From assembly GCA_944474755.1 (NCBI GenBank), contig OX104117.1:79770926-79834925 (forward strand): 64,000 nucleotides of DNA, given 5' to 3'. The position numbers and the translations under genes were made by a program. A model generated the notes under the pieces. It was not told the origin of the DNA, made no database searches, and saw only the letters and a list, made by a program, of their open reading frames with translations. This stretch comes from Limnoperna fortunei. Lineage: Eukaryota > Mollusca > Bivalvia > Mytilida > Modiolidae. Below are positions 10,643 through 22,600 of this stretch, piece by piece; the first letter of the stretch is position 1; the number at the start of each line of letters is the position of its first letter.

Positions 10643-13600
10643 GTATGTATTAAAAATCCATTATAACAAACCATTTCCAAATTTTTTTGTAAAGTTCTTT
10701 TTTCTGTCGGTATTTACGGGAAAGTAAAGGTTTACGTAAAGCGGCAGGGTGTCAGATATAAAAACAACTAGCATTGAAAAATTAGAATTTAAAAGAAAAC
10801 ATGGTACAAACTATTACAGATTAATAAGCACTCATCACATGTATATAGCTGCAGTACTGCTAGCCGGACGTGGAGGTTTCTGTTTGCAGTCAATACATTT
10901 CTCTACAATCAATTAGATTTTATATAAATATATATGTATATTGAAAGACACACACCAGTATACAATGAACAGAACGTTCTTTACAAGGACAATCATTCTT
11001 CCTTTCAGATTATTATTTCACTTGACGTTGTTGATTGCTCTAAAATCTGGTTGTGTTTCGAATAGTTCCTTCTTTAATAAGGAAATGTAATGTACAGGAC
11101 ACCTATTGTGGTGGTCGGTAGATTATTATCATAATAGTTTATATAAAATTACATTAAATTGACGTGAAATATATATAGCTTCAGGTCCATTTTGGTGTTA
11201 TCTTTTGACCTTTTTTGTCGGTTTTATTTCGGTTTTTAAAATCATGGGAGAAAAATTGCTCTTGGCAACAAACGAAAATCGCTAAAAATAAACGAAATAC
11301 GTGCAATTTCTTGCGAATTATTCAGATATGTATTTTTGTTTAACCATGACAGAATAAATATCCCATAACATTTGTTTATCAGCTACAGAAATCAAAGCCC
11401 TGGGCAAACGTGTTGTATGCTTTCATGTATGGTAAAACTAAGTTTTACGAATATATATACATGTATGGGACATGTATGTACACCAACGAGCCATTGTATT
11501 CAAACAATAATTAATTTGTTCTCTTGCATTTTCCCTTATCTGGTAACTTCGCAAGAAATAAAATGTCCATGATATAACATCCACAGTGTATCAATACATA
11601 GAAAGGAGATTAACTAAACACAAAGGTCTTACATAAACCAACAGCGATAAGTGTATACGTTTTAGCACAAGGAATTCTCGATAAACATGTATGATGCCAA
11701 GCTTCTCGGATATTCAACAAACGTAGGAGAACTTGTACACCGTATACATGTTAGCGACTTGTCGTTTGTCTTACCCAAATGAGAAGTATATTTAATTTAT
11801 AAGACATTATTCCAAATCATGCAGTAACCGAGTCCACTTTCCTCAGTACTAACGACTTTAATGCAACATCTTTTAGTGACTATGGCAAAACTATTTCTTG
11901 GGTGGTTCGTTTTTAGTGGAGTTTTATACGTGTTGTAAAGTTTTATTTCGTGTTCTTAACATTTTTCAAGCTGTCAAGTAGTTTTGTTGTCAGGTATGAT
12001 GTGCATATTATTTACTTAACCGATCTGTAATATCATAATAAATATTTTATGTTGAATGGACAGATTATATTGTCTCTATATAAGGCTGTTGTCGACTTCG
12101 AAAGGTTGTTGTTTCGTGATTCAAAATGTTTATTTAAGATAAGGCCCTGAGTTATTAAGGACAGATCGCAGCAACTGAATCGATTGACGAACTGTTTTAA
12201 GTATGCATGTCGTCTGTCATTGGTTCTTTTAATGGAGCACATTCGAAGAAAGACACTTTGTGATAACAATTCTAGGTCAATTTCCAAGCCCGATTGTTCA
12301 TGTATGCCTACGTTTTGAATTATGTTTCGCTCAGAGGCACAACCTAAAACAAAAAAGGTCGAATCGTATAGCCTATTTTAAGGGTATGAACGTCAAATCT
12401 AACGTCCATTTTAGTACGTTGCACCTAGGCCGAATTTTACTGCCGTTATAATCCGAAGTTACTTTTGTGATATGTCGGATTAAAAAAAAGCGAGGGTACG
12501 ATTATTCGTTCTACGTTGCACCGAGTAAAGCGTTATCGACGAGAAGTTGCGGTCAAAGCCTTAGACAAACTGTACACATAAACTAAATTGCTACTTCACT
12601 ATTTATTTAAACCGACTTATTACAATCCTCCCACGACAAGGTCGTATTATGTTATGATTTCATGACCAGCGCAGAAGAAATGTTCTTCCGAAAGCGAATT
12701 GTTCAAAGTTTGTTTTTCTTAAAGGCGGTCCAAAAATGACACGTACACAGGAATTTGGCAGGATATACCCGTTGGTTTTTCCAAGTCAATTGGTGGAATT
12801 TATTATAGAAAATGTCTTAAAATGTTTTGTAATTTCCTAATCATACCATAAATTTAATTGGAGAGAAATATTAAAAAACAACTGTGATTTCAAGTTTTAT
12901 TGCAACTCGACATTGTGTGTGAATTTTTCCATTTATTGACGAATTATTGATACAGGGAAATAGGGTTCTTACCCACTGTGAGGGTTATCTCCAAAGCTTT
13001 CAATTTAAATTTAAACCTGTATTTTCTAATACAAATTAATACATATATAGATATGCGTTATAAATGGAATAGGGCATTTAGATCGTTTTAAATATTTTGG
13101 TTGCCAAAACGTCCAAGAATATTTGAACGCTGAATAAATATTATGGCACACCTTTATAATATACAGATATGTACACCTGAACGGTAGTCCGACACTTGGC
13201 AACAATAACGGTTTGGGCTTTTGATGTTGATATCGAACATAATTAGTTCTCTGAATATTTGGACGTAAATACAAATCCGTTTGTCACTATATTAAACCAA
13301 AATGGCGGACTGCCAATGAAGACTTGTGAAGACTTAACAGTAAAACTTTTGAAGAAATGAAGGACAAATTACCGTCGTGTATTCATTAAATGAATTCTAC
13401 TGAAAACAAATAACATGTATTAGAGTGTGCAAGGAAATATCAATTAATCACAATATTATTTAATATTTTAGCAACCGTTAATTTATCGATTTAATTGCAC
13501 AATTGATGCACTTCGTATGTAAACAAGAATTCATTTAGGTTTATTTTCAAACACGATTGGAGCCGAAAGGAGTTTCTTTTATAGATTATAATTTGTCTAT

Positions 13601-16600
13601 AGAAAATTTAAAAGTAAAACCTTGTTTTATATCTTTGGTACAACAGAAACGACAATTTCAATTAATTAGACTCAGTATTAATGAAAAAATTCCTTAGATC
13701 AATAGCCATTTTGTAAAAAAAAAATTGAAATCACAAAAAACTTGTATGTGAAGTGATCGCAGACCATTGATTGGTACTGTAATAAGGTAAATGATCGCGG
13801 ACCATTGATTGGTACTGTAATAAGGTAAATGATCGCGGACCATTGATTGGTACTGTAATAAGGTAAATGATCGCGGACCATTGATTGGTACTGTAATAAG
13901 GTAAATGATCGCGGACCATTGATTGGTACTGTAATAAGGTAAATGATCGCAGACCATTGATTGGTACTGTAATAAGGTAAATGATCGCAGACCATTGATT
14001 GGTACTGTAATAAGGTAAATGATCGCGGACCATTGATTGGTACTGTAATAAGGTAAATGATCGCAGACCATTGATTGGTACTGTAATAAGGTAAATGATC
14101 GCGGACCATTGATTGGTACTGTAATAAGGTAAATGATCGCAGACCATTGATTGGTACTGTAATAAGGTAAATGATCGCAGACCATTGATTGGTACTGTAA
14201 TAAGGTAAATGATCGCAGACCATTGATTGGTACTGTAATAAGGTAAATGATCGCGGACCATTGATTGGTACTGTAATAAGGTAAATGATCGCGGACCATT
14301 GATTGGTACTGTAATAAGGTAAATGATCGCGGACCATTGATTGGTACTGTAATAAGGTAAATGATCGCGGACCATTGATTGGTACTGTAATAAGGTAAGT
14401 GATCGCAGACCATTGATTGGTACTGTAATAAGGTAAATGATCGCGGACCATTGATTGGTACTGTAATAAGGTAAATGATCGCGGACCATTGATTGGTACT
14501 GTAATAAGGTAAATGATCGCGGACCATTGATTGGTACTGTAATAAGGTAAATGATCGCGGACCATTGATTGGTACTGTAATAAGGTAAATGATCGCGGAC
14601 CATTGATTGGTACTGTAATAAGGTAAATGATCGCGGACCATTGATTGGTACTGTAATAAGGTAAATGATCGCGGACCATTGATTGGTACTGTAATAAGGT
14701 AAATGATCGCGGACCATTGATTGGTACTGTAATAAGGTAAATGATCGCGGACCATTGATTGGTACTGTAATAAGGTAAATGATCGCGGACCATTGATTGG
14801 TACTGTAATAAGGTAAATGATCGCGGACCATTGATTGGTACTGTAATAAGGTAAATGATCGCGGACCATTGATTGGTACTGTAATAAGGTAAATGATCGC
14901 GGACCATTGATTGGTACTGTAATAAGGTAAATGATCGCGGACCATTGATTGGTACTGTAATAAGGTAAATGATCGCGGACCATTGATTGGTACTGTAATA
15001 AGGTAAATGATCGCGGACCATTGATTGGTACTGTAATAAGGTAAATGATCGCGGACCATTGATTGGTACTGTAATAAGGTAAATGATCGCGGACCATTGA
15101 TTGGTACTGTAATAAGGTAAATGATCGCAGACCATTGATTGGTACTGTAATAAGGTAAATGATCGCGGACCATTGATTGGTACTGTAATAAGGTAAATGA
15201 TCGCGGACCATTGATTGGTACTGTAATAAGGTAAATGATCGCAGACCATTGATTGGTACTGTAATAAGGTAAATGATCGCGGACCATTGATTGGTACTGT
15301 AATAAGGTAAATGATCGCGGACCATTGATTGGTACTGTAATAAGGTAAATGATCGCGGACCATTGATTGGTACTGTAATAAGGTAAATGATCGCAGACCA
15401 TTGATTGGTACTGTAATAAGATAAATGATCGCGGACCATTGATTGGTACTGTAATAAGGTAAATGATCGCGGACCATTGATTGGTACTGTAATAAGGTAA
15501 ATGATCGCAGACCATTGATTGGTACTGTAATAAGGTAAATGATCGCGGACCATTGATTGGTACTGTAATAAGGTAAATGATCGCGGACCATTGATTGGTA
15601 CTGTAATAAGGTAAATGATCGCAGACCATTGATTGGTACTGTAATAAGGTAAATGATCGCAGACCATTGATTGGTACTGTAATAAGGTAAATGATCGCGG
15701 ACCATTGATTGGTACTGTAATAAGGTAAATGATCGCGGACCATTGATTGGTACTGTAATAAGGTAAATGATCGCAGACCATTGATTGGTACTGTAATAAG
15801 GTAAATGATCGCGGACCATTGATTGGTACTGTAATAAGGTAAATGATCGCGGACCATTGATTGGTACTGTAATAAGGTAAATGATCGCAGACCATTGATT
15901 GGTACTGTAATAAGGTAAATGATCGCAGACCATTGATTGGTACTGTAATAAGGTAAATGATCGCGGACCATTGATTGGTACTGTAATAAGGTAAATGATC
16001 GCAGACCATTGATTGGTACTGTAATAAGGTAAATGATCGCGGACCATTGATTGGTACTGTAATAAGGTAAATGATCGCGGACCATTGATTGGTACTGTAA
16101 TAAGGTAAATGATCGCGGACCATTGATTGGTACTGTAATAAGGTAAATGATCGCGGACCATTGATTGGTACTGTAATAAGGTAAATGATCGCGGACCATT
16201 GATTGGTACTGTAATAAGGTAAATGATCGCGGACCATTGATTGGTACTGTAATAAGGTAAATGATCGCGGACCATTGATTGGTACTGTAATAAGGTAAAT
16301 GATCGCAGACCATTGATTGGTACTGTAATAAGGTAAATGATCGCGGACCATTGATTGGTACTGTAATAAGGTAAATGATCGCGGACCATTGATTGGTACT
16401 GTAATAAGGTAAATGATCGCGGACCATTGATTGGTACTGTAATAAGGTAAATGATCGCGGACCATTGATTGGTACTGTAATAAGGTAAATGATCGCAGAC
16501 CATTGATTGGTACTGTAATAAGGTAAATGATCGCGGACCATTGATTGGTACTGTAATGAGGTAAATGATCGCAGACCATTGATTGGTACTGTAATAAGGT

Positions 16601-19600
16601 AAATGATCGCGGACCATTGATTGGTACTGTAATAAGGTAAATGATCGCGGACCATTGATTGGTACTGTAATAAGGTAAATGATCGCGGACCATTGATTGG
16701 TACTGTAATAAGGTAAATGATCGCGGACCATTGATTGGTACTGTAATAAGGTAAATGATCGCGGACCATTGATTGGTACTGTAATAAGGTAAATGATCGC
16801 GGACCATTGATTGGTACTGTAATAAGGTAAATGATCGCAGACCATTGATTGGTACTGTAATAAGGTAAATGATCGCGGACCATTGATTGGTACTGTAATA
16901 AGGTAAATGATCGCGGACCATTGATTGGTACTGTAATAAGGTAAATGATCGCGGACCATTGATTGGTACTGTAATAAGGTAAATGATCGCGGACCATTGA
17001 TTGGTACTGTAATAAGGTAAATGATCGCAGACCATTGATTGGTACTGTAATAAGGTAAATGATCGCGGACCATTGATTGGTACTGTAATAAGGTAAATGA
17101 TCGCGGACCATTGATTGGTACTGTAATAAGGTAAATGATCGCGGACCATTGATTGGTACTGTAATAAGGTAAATGATCGCGGACCATTGATTGGTACTGT
17201 AATAAGGTAAATGATCGCAGACCATTGATTGGTACTGTAATAAGGTAAATGATCGCGGACCATTGATTGGTACTGTGTGAAGGTAAATGATCGCGGACCA
17301 TTGATTGGTACTGTAATAAGGTAAATGATCGCGGACCATTGATTGGTACTGTAATGAGGTAAATGATCGCGGACCATTGATTGGTACTGTAATAAGGTAA
17401 ATGATCGCGGACCATTGATTGGTACCGTAATAAGGTAAATGATCGCAGACCATTGATTGGTACTGTAATAAGGTAAATGATCGCAGACCATTGATTGGTA
17501 CTGTAATAAGGTAATTGATCGCAGACCATTGATTGGTACTGTAATAAGGTAAATGATCGCAGACCATTGATTGGTACTGTGTGAAGGTAAATGATCGCGG
17601 ACCATTGATTGGTACTGTAATAAGGTAAATGATCGCGGACCATTGATTGGTACTGTAATAAGGTAAATGATCGCAGACCATTGATTGGTACTGTAATAAG
17701 GTAAATGATCGCAGACCATTGATTGGTACTGTAATAAGGTAAATGATCGCAGACCATTGATTGGTACTGTAATAAGGTAAATGATCGCAGACCATTGATT
17801 GGTACTGTAATAAGGTAAATGATCGCGGACCATTGATTGGTACTGTGTGAAGGTAAATGATCGCGGACCATTGATTGGTACTGTAATAAGGTAAATGATC
17901 GCGGACCATTGATTGGTACTGTAATAAGGTAAATGATCGCGGACCATTGATTGGTACTGTAATAAGGTAAATGATCGCAGATCATTGATTGGTACTGTAA
18001 TAAGGTAAATGATCGCAGACCATTGATTGGTACTGTAATAAGGTAAATGATCGCGGACCATTGATTGGTACTGTAATAAGGTAAATGATCGCGGACCATT
18101 GATTGGTACTGTAATAAGGTAAATGATCGCGGACCATTGATTGGTACTGTAATAAGGTAAATGATCGCAGACCATTGATTGGTACTGTAATAAGGTAAAT
18201 GATCGCGGACCATTGATTGGTACTGTAATAAGGTAAATGATCGCGGACCATTGATTGGTACTGTAATAAGGTAAATGATCGCAGACCATTGATTGGTACT
18301 GTAATAAGGTAAATGATCGCGGACCATTGATTGGTACTGTAATAAGGTAAATGATCGCAGACCATTGATTGGTACTGTAATAAGGTAAATGATCGCAGAC
18401 CATTGATTGGTACTGTAATAAGGTAAATGATCGCGGACCATTGATTGGTACTGTAATAAGGTAAATGATCGCAGACCATTGATTGGTACTGTAATAAGGT
18501 AAATGATCGCGGACCATTGATTGGTACTGTAATAAGGTAAATGATCGCAGACCATTGATTGGTACTGTAATAAGGTAAATGATCGCGGACCATTGATTGG
18601 TACTGTAATAAGGTAAATGATCGCAGACCATTGATTGGTACTGTAATAAGGTAAATGATCGCGGACCATTGATTGGTACTGTAATAAGGTAAATGATCGC
18701 AGACCATTGATTGGTACTGTAATAAGGTAAATGATCGCGGACCATTGATTGGTACTGTAATAAGGTAAATGATCGCAGACCATTGATTGGTACTGTAATA
18801 AGGTAAATGATCGCGGACCATTGATTGGTACTGTAATAAGGTAAATGATCGCGGACCATTGATTGGTACTGTAATAAGGTAAATGATCGCGGACCATTGA
18901 TTGGTACTGTAATAAGGTAAATGATCGCGGACCATTGATTGGTACTGTAATAAGGTAAATGATCGCAGACCATTGATTGGTACTGTAATAAGGTAAATGA
19001 TCGCGGACCATTGATTGGTACTGTGTGAAGGTAAATGATCGCGGACCATTGATTGGTACTGTAATAAGGTAAATGATCGCGGACCATTGATTGGTACTGT
19101 AATGAGGTAAATGATCGCGGACCATTGATTGGTACTGTAATAAGGTAAATGATCGCGGACCATTGATTGGTACTGTAATAAGGTAAATGATCGCAGACCA
19201 TTGATTGGTACTGTAATAAGGTAAATGATCGCAGACCATTGATTGGTACTGTAATAAGGTAAATGATCGCAGACCATTGATTGGTACTGTAATAAGGTAA
19301 ATGATCGCAGACCATTGATTGGTACTGTGTGAAGGTAAATGATCGCGGACCATTGATTGGTACTGTAATAAGGTAAATGATCGCGGACCATTGATTGGTA
19401 CTGTAATAAGGTAAATGATCGCAGACCATTGATTGGTACTGTAATAAGGTAAATGATCGCAGACCATTGATTGGTACTGTAATAAGGTAAATGATCGCAG
19501 ACCATTGATTGGTACTGTAATAAGGTAAATGATCGCAGACCATTGATTGGTACTGTAATAAGGTAAATGATCGCGGACCATTGATTGGTACTGTGTGAAG

Positions 19601-22600
19601 GTAAATGATCGCGGACCATTGATTGGTACTGTAATAAGGTAAATGATCGCGGACCATTGATTGGTACTGTAATAAGGTAAATGATCGCGGACCATTGATT
19701 GGTACTGTAATAAGGTAAATGATCGCAGACCATTGATTGGTACTGTAATAAGGTAAATGATCGCAGACCATTGATTGGTACTGTAATAAGGTAAATGATC
19801 GCGGACCATTGATTGGTACTGTAATAAGGTAAATGATCGCGGACCATTGATTGGTACTGTAATGAGGTAAATGATCGCGGACCATTGATTGGTACTGTAA
19901 TAAGGTAAATGATCGCGGACCATTGATTGGTACTGTAATAAGGTAAATGATCGCAGACCATTGATTGGTACTGTAATAAGGTAAATGATCGCGGACCATT
20001 GATTGGTACTGTAATAAGGTAAATGATCGCGGACCATTGATTGGTACTGTAATAAGGTAAATGATCGCAGACCATTGATTGGTACTGTAATAAGGTAAAT
20101 GATCGCGGACCATTGATTGGTACTGTGTGAAGGTAAATGATCGCGGACCATTGATTGGTACTGTAATAAGGTAAATGATCGCGGACCATTGATTGGTACT
20201 GTAATAAGGTAAATGATCGCGGACCATTGATTGGTACTGTAATAAGGTAAATGATCGCGGACCATTGATTGGTACTGTAATAAGGTAAATGATCGCAGAC
20301 CATTGATTGGTACTGTAATAAGGTAAATGATCGCAGACCATTGATTGGTACTTTAATAAGGTAAATGATCGCGGACCATTGATTGGTACTGTAATAAGGT
20401 AAATGATCGCGGACCATTGATTGGTACTGTAATGAGGTAAATGATCGCGGACCATTGATTGGTACTGTAATAAGGTAAATGATCGCGGACCATTGATTGG
20501 TACTGTAATAAGGTAAATGATCGCGGACCATTGATTGGTACTGTAATAAGGTAAATGATCGCGGACCATTGATTGGTACTGTAATAAGGTAAATGATCGC
20601 GGACCATTGATTGGTACTGTAATAAGGTAAATGATCGCGGACCATTGATTGGTACTGTAATAAGGTAAATGATCGCGGACCATTGATTGGTACTGTAATA
20701 AGGTAAATGATCGCGGACCATTGATTGGTACTGTAATAAGGTAAATGATCGCAGACCATTGATTGGTACTGTAATAAGGTAAATGATCGCGGACCATTGA
20801 TTGGTACTGTAATAAGGTAAATGATCGCAGACCATTGATTGGTACTGTAATAAGGTAAATGATCGCGGACCATTGATTGGTACTGTAATAAGGTAAATGA
20901 TCGCGGACCATTGATTGGTACTGTAATAAGGTAAATGATCGCGGACCATTGATTGGTACTGTAATAAGGTAAATGATCGCGGACCATTGATTGGTACTGT
21001 AATAAGGTAAATGATCGCGGACCATTGATTGGTACTGTAATAAGGTAAATGATCGCGGACCATTGATTGGTACTGTAATAAGGTAAATGATCGCGGACCA
21101 TTGATTGGTACTGTAATAAGGTAAATGATCGCGGACCATTGATTGGTACTGTAATAAGGTAAATGATCGCAGACCATTGATTGGTACTGTAATAAGGTAA
21201 ATGATCGCAGACCATTGATTGGTACTGTAATAAGGTAAATGATCGCAGACCATTGATTGGTACTGTAATAAGGTAAATGATCGCAGACCATTGATTGGTA
21301 CTGTAATAAGGTAAATGATCGCAGACCATTGATTGGTACTGTAATAAGGTAAATGATCGCGGACCATTGATTGGTACTGTAATAAGGTAAATGATCGCGG
21401 ACCATTGATTGGTACTGTAATAAGGTAAATGATCGCGGACCATTGATTGGTACTGTAATAAGGTAAATGATCGCAGACCATTGATTGGTACTGTAATAAG
21501 GTAAATGATCGCAGACCATTGATTGGTACTGTAATAAGGTAAATGATCGCAGACCATTGATTGGTACTGTAATAAGGTAAATGATCGCGGACCATTGATT
21601 GGTACTGTAATGAGGTAAATGATCGCGGACCATTGATTGGTACTGTAATAAGGTAAATGATCGCGGACCATTGATTGGTACTGTAATAAGGTAAATGATC
21701 GCAGACCATTGATTGGTACTGTAATAAGGTAAATGATCGCAGACCATTGATTGGTACTGTAATAAGGTAAATGATCGCAGACCATTGATTGGTACTGTAA
21801 TAAGGTAAATGATCGCAGACCATTGATTGGTACTGTGTGAAGGTAAATGATCGCGGACCATTGATTGGTACTGTAATAAGGTAAATGATCGCGGACCATT
21901 GATTGGTACTGTAATAAGGTAAATGATCGCAGACCATTGATTGGTACTGTAATAAGGTAAATGATCGCAGACCATTGATTGGTACTGTAATAAGGTAAAT
22001 GATCGCAGACCATTGATTGGTACTGTAATAAGGTAAATGATCGCGGACCATTGATTGGTACTGTAATGAGGTAAATGATCGCGGACCATTGATTGGTACT
22101 GTAATAAGGTAAATGATCGCGGACCATTGATTGGTACTGTAATAAGGTAAATGATCGCGGACCATTGATTGGTACTGTAATAAGGTAAATGATCGCGGAC
22201 CATTGATTGGTACTGTAATGCTTGTTTCATGTCGACTTCAAAGTTCATATACCTGTCAGACTGGGGAGACATAACCGTTGATTGTTTCCTACAAGTATTT
22301 GTTTGACTACTATTTATGCAGCAAACAAATAAATAATAGATTGCACATGCTGCACATTTGAAAAACCGAGTTAACATTATGGACTTTCCTTCTATTCGAG
22401 AGGAAAAATGTTCAAGCCGTTTGACCCCAGATAAAATAATCGTACACTAGCTTTTTGGGGCGAGCTAACTACGCTAAACAACAAAACTACAGTCAAATCA
22501 TTACGGCAGTAAAATTGGAGCTAGTCGTTTGATTGTTGTTCTTCAGTGCGCATACATCATTTTCTTTCTAATGCAGACACGTTTTAACTTGCCTAGAAAA

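Noticed and set aside
13694..22377. Giant minus-strand ORFs (up to 2823 codons) as protein genes
   Set aside because: They exist in all three frames because the 38-bp unit lacks minus-strand stops. There are no domain-like sequences, and variants do not favour silent changes.
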